Source: Flammeovirga pectinis | GTDB lineage: Bacteria > Bacteroidota > Bacteroidia > Cytophagales > Flammeovirgaceae | Assembly (NCBI RefSeq): GCF_003970675.1 | Contig: NZ_CP034562.1 | Location: 3,286,001 to 3,350,000 of the forward strand | Length of the DNA stretch: 64,000 nt | Direction: 5' to 3' | In this document: positions 8,348-16,714 of the stretch, one piece after another | How positions within the stretch are numbered: position 1 is the stretch's first letter | Layout of the letters: each line of letters starts with the position of its first letter | Notes under the pieces: model-generated | What the model was told of the DNA's origin: nothing | Database searches by the model: none | What the model saw: only the letters and a program-made list of their open reading frames with translations | Translations under genes and position numbers: made by a program

Positions 8348-9958
8348 ATGTTATCAATAAAAAAAATTACAGTATTAGTTTCACTATTTTTTTCATTTTT
8401 TTCTATCGTTACGGCTCAGGAAATACCTCTTCAAAGACATTGTAGAAGTACATTACATGAACCCGTTTTTACTTATAGTCAGGCAAAATCTTACCTTTCT
8501 AATAGAAGAGTAAATGCGATGAACAGAACAAACATCTCTAATTTACCTGTTATTGTTCATGTAATCTATAATCTTGATGAAAAAAATACTAAACATAATA
8601 ATATTTCATCCGAACAAATACTTTCTCAGATAAATTCTACGAATAGAGACTTATTACACCAGAATAATAATCGTACTCAAACACTAGATGAATTTTCATC
8701 TGATGCCGTAAATTCTTTAGTAGAATTAAAAATGGCTGTTTATAGTCCGGATGGTCAAGTACTGGTTGAGCCAGGGATAAATAGAATTCAAGGTTCTTTA
8801 AAGGGTGATGATGAATATTCTATATCTCAGGTTGATCAGATTATTGCTGACAATATTTGGGATCATGAAAAGTATATGAATATATGGGTTGTACCATTAA
8901 CGAATAACTGGTTAGGATATGCTTATTTTCCTAATTACACTGATTTACAGGGTTTAGATCAAGTAAGTAACGGAGAAGTTGCGACAAGTTCGAGAGATGG
9001 TATTGTTATAGATACTCATTTCTTTGGATCTAATGAATTTGATGAAGGTTATGATCTAGAAAATCATTATGATTTAGGACGTACGCTGACACATGAACTT
9101 GGGCATTACCTTGGATTACTTCATATATGGGGTGTAGGTAGTGCAAGTTGTTCTAAAGATGATTATTGTGATGACACGCCTCAAATTAGTAGTTCACATT
9201 CAGGCTCGCGTTATTGTAATGCCACTACAGGAGAAGAAGTCAAATTACTTTGTGATTCTGCAGCATTAATATTTGATTCAAGCCAATATCAAAACTATAT
9301 GGACTATACAAATGATTCTTGTATGACGATGTTTAGTCTTGATCAGAAATCTAGAATTGATGTAATTTTAACTGATGCTCCTGCAAGAAATACACTTAAT
9401 CAAAATATGCCTACAGGTACAATTACATTAGAAGTAAATCCTGGTACAGACTTAAATGCTTTAACTTGGACTATTAGTGAAGATGATAATGTATCTGGCT
9501 TTATCGTTGAAAAATCGATAAATAAACAAGGGTATAAAATTATTAGTGCTATTCTTTCTCCAAATGATAACGCATTCTCAGTAACATCAGAGAGTGTAGA
9601 TACTAGGGTGACTTATAGAGTTTATGCTGTTAATAATACAGGAGCATCATTTTCAAAATCATCTAATACGATTACAATCTATAATGGAATAGTGGGTTTA
9701 GATACAAAGCAAAGAGAAAAATTCACTATCTATCCTAACCCTTCGGAAGGTATTTTTAAATTGAAACCTGCTCAATACATTAGTCAATGTGGCTTATTAG
9801 AAGTTTGGTCTTCCTCTGGAGCCTTAATTTTATCAAAAGAAATCAATACTAGTTCTGCTGAAGTTAGTATTGATTTGAGCAGTTACCCTAGAGGTACTTA
9901 CTTTATGAAACTGAGCTCAGATCTTGGTGTATTTACACAACGTTGTATTAAATTATAG
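8348..9958 (+). CDS. Secreted M43 (pappalysin/cytophagalysin-like) zinc metalloprotease with type IX sorting domain
   Basis: Probable secreted endopeptidase of 536 residues. A Sec signal peptide (hydrophobic core VLVSLFFSFFSIVTA, cleavage near AQ|E) is followed by the M43 catalytic domain: the extended zinc motif HELGHYLGLLH lies at about residues 248-259 and the Met-turn region YMDYTNDSCMTMFS at about 316-329. Several Cys (SCSKDDYCDD, RYCNA, LLCDS) fit family disulfides. A fibronectin-III-like stretch follows (about 360-450). The C-terminus has IYPNPSEGIFKL at about 460 and ends in RCIKL, a type A C-terminal domain that directs export through the type IX system. Single gene; substrate unknown. 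Confidence 0.92.
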   Translation: MLSIKKITVLVSLFFSFFSIVTAQEIPLQRHCRSTLHEPVFTYSQAKSYLSNRRVNAMNRTNISNLPVIVHVIYNLDEKNTKHNNISSEQILSQINSTNRDLLHQNNNRTQTLDEFSSDAVNSLVELKMAVYSPDGQVLVEPGINRIQGSLKGDDEYSISQVDQIIADNIWDHEKYMNIWVVPLTNNWLGYAYFPNYTDLQGLDQVSNGEVATSSRDGIVIDTHFFGSNEFDEGYDLENHYDLGRTLTHELGHYLGLLHIWGVGSASCSKDDYCDDTPQISSSHSGSRYCNATTGEEVKLLCDSAALIFDSSQYQNYMDYTNDSCMTMFSLDQKSRIDVILTDAPARNTLNQNMPTGTITLEVNPGTDLNALTWTISEDDNVSGFIVEKSINKQGYKIISAILSPNDNAFSVTSESVDTRVTYRVYAVNNTGASFSKSSNTITIYNGIVGLDTKQREKFTIYPNPSEGIFKLKPAQYISQCGLLEVWSSSGALILSKEINTSSAEVSIDLSSYPRGTYFMKLSSDLGVFTQRCIKL

Positions 9959-9971
9959 ATCTTACAACATA

Positions 9972-10015
9972 AAAAAATGGCTTGATAAACAGAAAGTATT
10001 ATCAAGCCATTTTTT
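9972..10015. terminator. Bidirectional terminator between the M43 protease and the MFS gene
   Basis: A near-perfect 17-bp inverted repeat (9972-9988 with 9999-10015) has an A run on the left and a T run on the right, placed between two convergent genes. Confidence 0.85.
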
Positions 10016-10033
10016 GTATATATCTATTTACTA

Positions 10034-11350
10034 TTAGTGATGACCACCACCTGTAGTTTTTACTTTACCTTCTTCAGGAGAAGTACTATCTTTTACAAAT
10101 AACCATAAAACTGCTGATACTCCTAATGCAATTGCTGCGATGTAGAACATTACTGTTTTATCTGCTGCTTCAGCAAGGTATTTACTAACAAAAACTGATA
10201 CTGCTAATTGAGGTAATACTACAGATAAATTAAATATACCCATATAGAATCCCATTTTTGATTTTTCTACTTTCTCTGACATTATAGCAAATGGAAGTGA
10301 TACTGTTGCTGCCCAACCAATACCAAGAATAACCATCATACCGTAAATCATATATTCTGACGTACCACCTAAAGCAATCATACCAGCGTAACCTAAAGCC
10401 ATTATACCAATACAAATTGCATGCGTTTTCACTCTTCCTATTCTATGCGTTATTGGTTCTAAGATAAATGCTGGCAATACAGCTGCAACAGCATTAAATA
10501 TTAAGAAAGACCAGTTAATAACACTTCCTACTTCTTTAGAAGAAAAGTCTGGATATTTCTGCTGTACATAAGCAAACATAAATACAAACATAGTTTGAAT
10601 ACCTAACCATGTAGGTGCATGTGCTAGTAATACTTTTATAAAACCTTCCTTATCTGTTTCTGATTTTCCTTCATGAATTTCCTCATTAGTTTCTTTTAAA
10701 CTCTTTGGCTCTTCAATAAAGAAGACTGGTATTACAGAAAAGACAAATACTAATAAAACACCGATATAAATTAACTCATTATTCCCTAAAACAGAACCAA
10801 TAAAATAGGCTAATACACCAAAAGTACCAGATATTGTTTGCATCCAAGTATATCCTTTTGTTACGGTATCATCATTTGTGACGTCTGCAATAATAGACCT
10901 TGTTGGGTTAAAACTTATATTTATAGATAAATCAAGTACTAATGCTACTGCAATTGCAACATAAATAGACGCTGCAAATTGGCCTTCTGCTAAATCTCCA
11001 ACTGCTTTTGTAGGTTCAAAGCCTAAGAAATCAGAAATAATATGAATATTTGGTAATGCTAATAACATTAACGAAGTGAGTACCCCTCCTATTAATATAA
11101 ATGGACGGCGCCTTCCTCCAAAAAACCAAACTTTATCAGAGGCTAAACCTGCTAAAGGCTGACCGATAATACCTGCTATAGGACCCGCTGCCCAAACAAT
11201 TCCAACTTCATGAATATCGAAACCATATTTAGTATTTAAAATCCAACTCAGAGCAGCAATTTGTATAGAAAGGGCAAAACCCATTGCCGTAGAGGGTAAA
11301 CTGAGAAGTACGAAAAATGAGGATGATAATTTTTTTTGAATTTCTAACAT
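10034..11350 (-). CDS. MFS sugar transporter, SLC45/sucrose-symporter-like
   Basis: Inner-membrane protein of 438 residues with about 12 hydrophobic helices. The first cytoplasmic loop carries GLASDKVWFFGGRRRPFI, the GRRRPF form typical of the SLC45/SUT and glycoside-cation-symporter-like branch of the major facilitator superfamily. That branch usually moves sucrose, maltose or other disaccharides with protons. TM1 has SLPSTAMGFALSIQ, as in maltose/sucrose-type members. The C-terminus ends in a short Gly/His tail (GGGHH). It is monocistronic, with its own promoter facing the propeller kinase gene. The substrate cannot be set from sequence; a plant- or algal-derived disaccharide is an inference. 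Confidence 0.82.
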   Translation of the reverse strand: MLEIQKKLSSSFFVLLSLPSTAMGFALSIQIAALSWILNTKYGFDIHEVGIVWAAGPIAGIIGQPLAGLASDKVWFFGGRRRPFILIGGVLTSLMLLALPNIHIISDFLGFEPTKAVGDLAEGQFAASIYVAIAVALVLDLSINISFNPTRSIIADVTNDDTVTKGYTWMQTISGTFGVLAYFIGSVLGNNELIYIGVLLVFVFSVIPVFFIEEPKSLKETNEEIHEGKSETDKEGFIKVLLAHAPTWLGIQTMFVFMFAYVQQKYPDFSSKEVGSVINWSFLIFNAVAAVLPAFILEPITHRIGRVKTHAICIGIMALGYAGMIALGGTSEYMIYGMMVILGIGWAATVSLPFAIMSEKVEKSKMGFYMGIFNLSVVLPQLAVSVFVSKYLAEAADKTVMFYIAAIALGVSAVLWLFVKDSTSPEEGKVKTTGGGHH

Positions 11351-11410
11351 AATATATTATTTACAGGGTCGTTGTGTTGATTAATAATCATTTATTTCTT
11401 TTAGGTAAAA

Positions 11411-11418
11411 CAAAGATA
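11411..11418 (-). promoter_or_regulatory. -7 promoter motif of the MFS transporter gene
   Basis: On the - strand this reads TATCTTTG, a full match to TAnnTTTG, about 60 bases upstream of the transporter ATG, in the 188-base divergent region shared with the histidine kinase gene. Confidence 0.5.
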
Positions 11419-11538
11419 TTGAAGGTCTTTTACTTAATTCGGTGATTTTACGCATATTATCACTTTAAAATAAATCTTTTTATATTACAACGGGTTGCAT
11501 TAACTAGCAATTATTAAAAATAATATTCCAAAATTTAA

Positions 11539-14511
11539 ATGTCGATAAAATTTCTACGAATATTACTGTTACTACTCCTTACTTTTCATTTTTGTAGTGG
11601 CCAAAAAATGTTTACGCATCACTGGACAAAGAAAGATGGTTTACCACATAACTTCCTTTATCATCTTAAAGAAGCTAATGGTAAATTATGGATTGGAACA
11701 GATGATGGTTTGAGTACTTTTAATGGAAAAGAATTTAAAACTTATTCAACTCAAGATGGTCTAAATTCTGAGTTTGTTATTGGTTTTAATCAAAATAACA
11801 CAGACTCTATTTACATGTTTACATGGAGAGGTGGCGTACATGTTTTTAACGAAGAGCTTGATACTATTCAAACCTATCCTTTTATGCAAAAGAAAGGAGC
11901 GAAGAAACTGCATCAAGGAGTTAAAATTGGTAATGAGTTATACGGTTGGCAATGGAGTTCTGCCTTTTATATGAATTTAAAAGAGCAAAAATCTCATAAA
12001 CTAAATTTCTATTCTCATCGACAAAATGGAAAAGAAGAAATATTTCTGAGAAAAGATAAACCAATACCTTTTTACAACTCTAAAAGTAGCCGTAGCATTT
12101 CCTTAGGTTTAAATCGTTTTCAGAATAAAATACTTGTGTATGGCTTCGATACTCAAGGAATTAGAATTATAGATGGCACATCTCTTAAAGGAAATTTCTT
12201 TGAAGAAGCTGTTGGTAATCTTATCATATCAGCAACTAATATCTCTAAAAATGGAGGTCTATTAGTAGGGTCAAAAGGACAGATTTTACTACTCTCTCCA
12301 GAAGGTGATATAGAAAAAACTATTAAAATTAATGACAACCTTTTTCCAACAAAGTTATATCAACTGAATAATGGAAATATTGTAGCTGCTGTTAACGAGA
12401 ATAATCATAAACAGAGAAATATTCTAATAAATAGCAAGACATTAAAAATAACTTATCTAGAAAAAATATTAAATACAAAATCTTTTAGTTCTTCTATTTT
12501 AGTTGATAAACAAGACCGTATATGGATTACAACTCAAGGTGATGGACTTTATCTTATAGAAGATACCGATTTTAAATATTTAGGCATAGATGAGATTGAT
12601 GTTACACACGTATTATCAATCAATCAAATTGATTCTGTCAATCTAGCATTCTCTACTACAAATAGGCTTTATCAGTATAATTTAAAAACTGACTCTTTAA
12701 GTATTCTTAGAGAATACCCTGTTAAGGACATTGTTAAGACTGAAGAGAATATTTTCTTTACTTCTTATGGGCATAGCTATTCTATTAATAATGACTCTAT
12801 TCCTGTAAACTGGTCTATTTTTGCCGGTAAAAATCAATTTGGCGATTGGTATATAGAAGAAGATTCTATAAAAGTTGTTCAACAAAACCCAATGAGCAAG
12901 AAATTTGAAATGGTTAAAGTCTTTCAAAATTTCCCAAAAGGCAATATCAAACAATCAAAAATTTCTAGTGCTGCAATTACCGATACAACAATTTGGGTAG
13001 CTACAAAAGGAGCCTTATTATCTTATGCTTTGAGTGAGAACTTTAAACTCGACCTAAAAGATAGTTGGATTCAAAACTTTAAAAATGGCGAGAGAATTAA
13101 TTATGTATATATAGATAAATCTGGAGTATTACTTTGGGTAGGAACATCAGAAGGTTTATATTTTTTACATATAAAAGATCAAAAAGAAAAAAATAAATTA
13201 AGAAAAGTATTATCACTAGATGGTGTGAATTGTACTACGCTTTATCAAGATCATTTTGATCAATTGTGGGTAGGTACAAATGAAGGCCTTTCTGTTTTAA
13301 AAAACGGAACACTAAAAAGGCAGTACAATACTTCTTCTGGATTGATAAATGATCAAATAACCCGGATTTTTGAATCATCAGATCATCAATTATGGATTTC
13401 TACTTTACAAGGTATAATGAGTATGCCTAACCATAAAGAAGCAAGTACAATCCCCCCTCCTCATGTATCCTGGAAGAAAAAGATATACAACAGCCATAGT
13501 AAATTTAGTATTTTAGAACTGCCTATTAAAATTAGTGCTTTATCTGAAATGGAATCTATAAAACTTCAGTATAAAATATCTAAAGCAAGTGATTGGATAA
13601 ACTTTCAGTATACTGATGTTTTAAAAATAACCAATAAAGAGCCAGGACAATACGATATTTATGTAAGAGGAAAAACTATTGGGTCTGACTGGAGTACACC
13701 CGTAATTTCTTCGTTAAATATTGAAGGATATTTTTGGGAACACACTTTATTTAAAGGTGGAATATTTTTCTTAATAATTATTTCATTGATTTATTCTTCG
13801 AACTATAAGATCAAGAAGGAAAAAATTAAAACGAATGAATTAAAAGAAATTATTCGAGAAAGAGCTGAAGCACAAAAAAAATTAGCCCGTGTTAGAACAG
13901 AAATTGCTCAAGATTTCCATGATGAAATGGGAAATAAATTAGCTAGTATCACTGTACTAGCAGATTTAGCCTCATTAAAATTAAAAGGAAAAGATATAGA
14001 AACAGAAAAGATTTTATTTAGAATAGAAACTCAATCAAAATTATTATACAGTGGTACAAGAGATTTTATTTGGTCTATTGATGCTAAAAATGATGAGTTA
14101 AGTGTAATCTATGATTATATAAAGGATTTTGGTGAAGACTTCTTTGATGAGTTAGAAATTCGTTACCATTCTAAAAAAGAGATATCTAAAAATGAAAACC
14201 TTGTATTACCTCATTCATGGAGTTTACAAATAGTCTTTATTTTTAAAGAAGCCATGACAAATATTGCGAAGTATGCAAAAGCAACACACGTATACTTATC
14301 TATTATTGAAGAGAAGGGAAATATTAAAATTGCAATAAAGGATAATGGTATAGGAATGAATAATACAGACTCTAAACATGGTAATGGTCTTAAAAATATG
14401 CATTCAAGAATAAAAAAATTAGCAAATGCAACCTTATCAATTGAGTCTAAAGAGAACGAGGGCACCTCAATTTCTGTCACTTTTAGTAGTAATTTTAATA
14501 ACAATCTATAA
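11539..14511 (+). CDS. Beta-propeller sensor histidine kinase (HPK7/NarX-like kinase core)
   Basis: Membrane sensor kinase of 990 residues. A signal peptide (ILLLLLLTFHFCSG) is followed by a periplasmic two-component-regulator propeller: repeats such as LWIGTDDGLSTFNG, IWITTQGDGLYL, LWVGTSEGLYFL, LWVGTNEGLSVL and LWISTLQGIMSM. A Y_Y_Y-like immunoglobulin module follows (about 640-730), then one membrane helix at about 739-760. The cytoplasmic part has a DHp helix with DFHDEMGNKLASITVLADLA (phospho-acceptor His about 793) and an HATPase domain (NIAKYAKATHV, IKDNGIGM, GNGLKNM). This is the architecture of Bacteroidetes sensors of extracellular cues, often oligosaccharides. Its partner is the NarL-type regulator at 14700. 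Unlike classical hybrid systems, no receiver or AraC domain is fused. Confidence 0.92.
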   Translation: MSIKFLRILLLLLLTFHFCSGQKMFTHHWTKKDGLPHNFLYHLKEANGKLWIGTDDGLSTFNGKEFKTYSTQDGLNSEFVIGFNQNNTDSIYMFTWRGGVHVFNEELDTIQTYPFMQKKGAKKLHQGVKIGNELYGWQWSSAFYMNLKEQKSHKLNFYSHRQNGKEEIFLRKDKPIPFYNSKSSRSISLGLNRFQNKILVYGFDTQGIRIIDGTSLKGNFFEEAVGNLIISATNISKNGGLLVGSKGQILLLSPEGDIEKTIKINDNLFPTKLYQLNNGNIVAAVNENNHKQRNILINSKTLKITYLEKILNTKSFSSSILVDKQDRIWITTQGDGLYLIEDTDFKYLGIDEIDVTHVLSINQIDSVNLAFSTTNRLYQYNLKTDSLSILREYPVKDIVKTEENIFFTSYGHSYSINNDSIPVNWSIFAGKNQFGDWYIEEDSIKVVQQNPMSKKFEMVKVFQNFPKGNIKQSKISSAAITDTTIWVATKGALLSYALSENFKLDLKDSWIQNFKNGERINYVYIDKSGVLLWVGTSEGLYFLHIKDQKEKNKLRKVLSLDGVNCTTLYQDHFDQLWVGTNEGLSVLKNGTLKRQYNTSSGLINDQITRIFESSDHQLWISTLQGIMSMPNHKEASTIPPPHVSWKKKIYNSHSKFSILELPIKISALSEMESIKLQYKISKASDWINFQYTDVLKITNKEPGQYDIYVRGKTIGSDWSTPVISSLNIEGYFWEHTLFKGGIFFLIIISLIYSSNYKIKKEKIKTNELKEIIRERAEAQKKLARVRTEIAQDFHDEMGNKLASITVLADLASLKLKGKDIETEKILFRIETQSKLLYSGTRDFIWSIDAKNDELSVIYDYIKDFGEDFFDELEIRYHSKKEISKNENLVLPHSWSLQIVFIFKEAMTNIAKYAKATHVYLSIIEEKGNIKIAIKDNGIGMNNTDSKHGNGLKNMHSRIKKLANATLSIESKENEGTSISVTFSSNFNNNL

Positions 14512-14699
14512 AAACTACCCTTTGGGGTAGTACAAGATATACACTTCAATAGTAAATTTGAAGTAATGAATCGTTAAGCAGTACAAATCCTGACTATAAC
14601 CCCTAAAACTTTAGAGTTGGGGAACTCATTCTTATTGTTGAAATTCAAAAAAGAGGTGCCACATATTGTTTCACCTCTTTTTTTTTATTTAAATTTAGT
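14512..14699 (+). other. Structured intergenic region between the kinase and its response regulator
   Basis: No gene seen in these 188 bases, but four consecutive potential hairpins: ACTACCC/GGGTAGT with a 4-base loop (14514-14531), CTTCAA/TTGAAG (from about 14545), a CCCC...AACT-TTAG-AGTT-GGGG hairpin with a 3-base bulge (14600-14622), and the terminator-like hairpin described separately. Such density is unusual for this window's spacers and may form a regulated leader of the response regulator gene (inference). Confidence 0.5.
14647..14686 (+). terminator. Terminator-like hairpin between kinase and response regulator genes
   Basis: AAAAAAGAGGTG (14647-14658) pairs with CACCTCTTTTTT (14672-14683) and runs into a nine-T tract. 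It ends only 14 bases before the response regulator ATG, so it either ends the kinase mRNA or acts as an attenuator for the regulator. Confidence 0.75.
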
Positions 14700-15323
14700 A
14701 TGAAAAAGAAAATAATAATAGTTGAGGATAACTTAGATGTACAAGAAGCATTCAAACTCTTAATTGAAACAAAGGCTTCTGACTATACTGTAATCAACAC
14801 CTATGACTCTTGTGAAGGAGCTATTGCCAACTTAGATACCGATAAACCTGATATTGTTCTAATGGATATTGATTTACCCGGAATGAATGGTATTGAAGGT
14901 ACTAGGCATATCAGACAATCATTACCTAGAACTGATATATTAATTATTTCAGTTCACGAAAACAGTCAATATGTTTTTGATGCTCTTTGTGCTGGCGCTA
15001 CAGGTTATATCACAAAGAATAGTAATCACACACAATTATTAAGAGCACTAGGCGAAGTTTCTGCAGGTGGAGCTCCAATGAGTACACATATTGCTAAGCT
15101 TGTAGTTAAATCTTTTAGAAGAGAAAGTGAATCTCCACTTACATCAAGAGAAACGGATGTTCTCAATTTATTGGCAGAAGGGAAAAGTTATATGGATATA
15201 GCAGATCAAATATCTGTTTCTAAGGATACTGTCAAATTTCACATTAAAAATATCTACTTAAAATTACAAGTTTCTAATAAAATTGAAGCGGTAACTAAAG
15301 CCAAAAGTGAAGGTTTTATTTAA
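14700..15323 (+). CDS. NarL/FixJ-family response regulator
   Basis: Cytoplasmic DNA-binding regulator of 207 residues. The receiver domain (1-120) has IIIVEDN with the acidic pocket, the phospho-acceptor Asp56 in IVLMDIDLPGMNG, Ser in ISVHE and Lys in GYITKNS. A LuxR-type helix-turn-helix follows at about 143-205: LTSRETDVLNLLAEGKSYMD, DQISVSKDTVKFHIKNIYLKL. Its position 188 bases after the propeller kinase, same strand, makes it the likely partner of that kinase. It ends just before a strong bidirectional terminator. Target genes are unknown; the divergent sugar transporter upstream of the kinase is a natural candidate. Confidence 0.93.
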   Translation: MKKKIIIVEDNLDVQEAFKLLIETKASDYTVINTYDSCEGAIANLDTDKPDIVLMDIDLPGMNGIEGTRHIRQSLPRTDILIISVHENSQYVFDALCAGATGYITKNSNHTQLLRALGEVSAGGAPMSTHIAKLVVKSFRRESESPLTSRETDVLNLLAEGKSYMDIADQISVSKDTVKFHIKNIYLKLQVSNKIEAVTKAKSEGFI

Positions 15324-15342
15324 CCTCCAAAAAAAATGCATA

Positions 15343-15380
15343 AAAAAACGGTCTAGAATTAATTTTCTAGACCGTTTTTT
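15343..15380. terminator. Bidirectional terminator between response regulator and 48-residue gene
   Basis: A 16-bp perfect stem (15343-15358 with 15365-15380) with a 6-base loop is A-rich at the left and T-rich at the right. It ends the + strand response regulator mRNA and the - strand small-gene mRNA. Confidence 0.88.
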
Positions 15381-15397
15381 AATTGAGTAGATACAAA

Positions 15398-15544
15398 TTA
15401 TTTTGCAGCGAACTCAGCTTTGATTGCTTCAACGTCAACTTTTTTGATTACTGGTTTAGCACTCAAACGTTGGATTGTTGTTACACGAGCTTTAGCGAAA
15501 GTCTTGTTTCTCTTGCTCTTTCTAATAAGTTTTGTATATCCCAT
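15398..15544 (-). CDS. Small basic protein, 48 residues, possibly ribosome-associated
   Basis: A short ORF starting MGYTKLIRKSKRNKTFAKAR and ending KAEFAAK, with stop TAA at 15398-15400. The N-terminal half is very rich in Lys/Arg and has no hydrophobic segment; the C-terminal third is a mixed helix (VDVEAIKAEF). Codon choice (CGT, AAC, ATC, GAC, GTT) resembles highly expressed genes. It has its own terminator and a very good Bacteroidetes promoter (TTG-N20-TAAATTTG). Size, charge and expression signals are those of a ribosomal or nucleic-acid-binding protein. I cannot assign it to a named ribosomal protein: it is not bL36, bTHX or bS21 by inspection. Function is inference; the gene itself looks real. 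Confidence 0.8.
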   Translation of the reverse strand: MGYTKLIRKSKRNKTFAKARVTTIQRLSAKPVIKKVDVEAIKAEFAAK

Positions 15545-15584
15545 GACTATATTTTATTAAATCAATTATCAAAGTATAGATCAC

Positions 15585-15596
15585 ATTCCTAGGAAT
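15585..15596. promoter_or_regulatory. Perfect 12-base palindrome at the start of the small-gene leader
   Basis: ATTCCTAGGAAT is a perfect palindrome located about where transcription of the 48-residue gene should begin, some 10 bases downstream of its -7 motif. It could be an operator or a 5' RNA element; no regulator is assigned. Confidence 0.35.
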
Positions 15597-15605
15597 ATGA
15601 GCGTG

Positions 15606-15636
15606 CAAATTTAAGTGATATATCCTTATTGCTCAA
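15606..15636 (-). promoter_or_regulatory. Strong promoter of the 48-residue basic protein gene
   Basis: On the - strand, TTG (15634-15636), a 20-base spacer and TAAATTTG (15606-15613) match the Bacteroidetes sigma factor consensus in both boxes and in spacing. The predicted leader is about 55 bases. Confidence 0.7.
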
Positions 15637-15785
15637 GTCATTTAGAAAAATAAATGATAATTTTTTAAGAAAGTACTAAAAAACCTCCTTTAGACACCTA
15701 AAATGCACGTTTCTTTAAGTTAAAATAATTGTTATTGATAGTATTTTCCCAATACAATTGCACTTAAATTATTAAAAATGAAAAT

Positions 15786-16007
15786 ATGAATGCACAAACT
15801 CCCTTCAAACTAGAGACAAAACGCTTACTACTTCAAGAATTTTCTAAAACTTATACCAAAGGTTTTTTTGATTTAAACAAAGATTGGGATGTCATAAAGT
15901 ATACATGTTTGGTATATGCTTCAGAAATCAATATTAATCAGATAATAGCTAGAGTAATGGAAGAAAAAGTTTGGAGACAATATCAATTAATTTTCAACTC
16001 TAAATAG
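15786..16007 (+). pseudogene. Truncated GNAT acetyltransferase remnant
   Basis: A 73-residue frame whose start resembles the N-terminus of RimJ/RimL-type N-acetyltransferases (FKLETKRLLLQEFSK followed by FFDLNKDWDVIKYT; compare the usual ETERLxLRxxxxxDxxxFFxLNxDPEVMKY). It stops after roughly the first third of the fold: the acetyl-CoA-binding motif (Q/RxxGxG/A) and everything after it are absent. Only 41 bases separate its stop from rnhA, so the missing part is not nearby in another frame. I read it as a deletion remnant. A functional mini-protein cannot be excluded. Confidence 0.6.
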
Positions 16008-16048
16008 TTATTTTGTAAATTCATTTTAAATCAGATTAAAAAGAAGAA

Positions 16049-16696
16049 ATGGCCGGGAGCAAAAAGCAAAAATTTTATGTTGTATGGGAAGGAGGAAAAC
16101 CCGGTATTTATACAACTTGGGCAGAATGTCAGAAACAGGTTCAAGGTACAAAAGGTGCCAAGTATAAATCTTTTGATTCTAAACTTGAAGCTCAAAAGGC
16201 ATATAACAGTAATCCTAGTGCTTATATTTTTAAAAAGAAACCTGGTACGGTTATCAAAAAAAACATTGATCCTTCTATAGGTGAGCCGATCATGACAAAT
16301 AGCGTTGCCGTAGATGCTGCCTGTAGTGGTGCTAGAGGACCGATGGAATATAGAGGGGTTTGGCTTCAGAACGGTAAACAACTATTTATACAGGGCCCTC
16401 ATGAAGATGGTACTAATAATATTGGTGAGTTCTTAGGTATTGTACATGCACTTGCATTCTTAAAGCAGCATAAATATCATGATACAATAGTCTATACGGA
16501 TAGTAGAACAGCCATGAAGTGGGTTCGTGATAAAAGATTAAAAACAACCTTAACGAAGAATCCTAAGAATAAAATAATTTTTGATTTAATAGATAGAGCT
16601 GTGAATTGGCTTGAAAGTAACTCTTACAAAAACCCAATTCTAAAGTGGGAAACAAAAGCTTGGGGAGAAATCCCTGCCGACTTTGGAAGAAAATAA
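16049..16696 (+). CDS. rnhA: Ribonuclease HI with N-terminal hybrid-binding (viroplasmin-like) domain
   Basis: Degrades the RNA strand of RNA-DNA hybrids. The 215 residues comprise an N-terminal hybrid-binding domain (KFYVVWEGGKPGIYTTWAEC, KYKSFDS, AYNSNP; about 5-52), as in eukaryotic RNase H1 and Bacteroidetes enzymes, a short linker, and the catalytic domain (about 80-215). The acidic active-site residues are visible: Asp in SVAVDAAC, Glu in NNIGEF, Asp in VYTDSRTA and a terminal Asp in PADFGRK. The start MAGSKKQKF keeps the whole first strand. It lies 18 bases before ppk2, so the two are probably co-transcribed. Confidence 0.94.
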   Translation: MAGSKKQKFYVVWEGGKPGIYTTWAECQKQVQGTKGAKYKSFDSKLEAQKAYNSNPSAYIFKKKPGTVIKKNIDPSIGEPIMTNSVAVDAACSGARGPMEYRGVWLQNGKQLFIQGPHEDGTNNIGEFLGIVHALAFLKQHKYHDTIVYTDSRTAMKWVRDKRLKTTLTKNPKNKIIFDLIDRAVNWLESNSYKNPILKWETKAWGEIPADFGRK

Positions 16697-16714
16697 AATA
16701 TCAATTAAACAACC

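Noticed and set aside
14211-14549. 112-residue - strand frame at the end of the sensor kinase
   Set aside because: Lies antisense to the conserved HATPase domain and has no family features or promoter.
15383-15592. 69-residue + strand frame over the 48-residue gene
   Set aside because: It is a Ser/Cys/Phe-rich mirror of the - strand gene, lacks a promoter, and crosses the strong promoter-leader of the opposite gene.
16049-16210. Viroplasmin-like domain as a sign of a virus or retroelement
   Set aside because: This hybrid-binding domain is normal in cellular RNase HI of Bacteroidetes and eukaryotes; no reverse transcriptase or integrase is nearby.
16031-16381. 116-residue - strand frame opposite rnhA
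   Set aside because: Antisense to conserved RNase H motifs; composition is that of a shadow frame.
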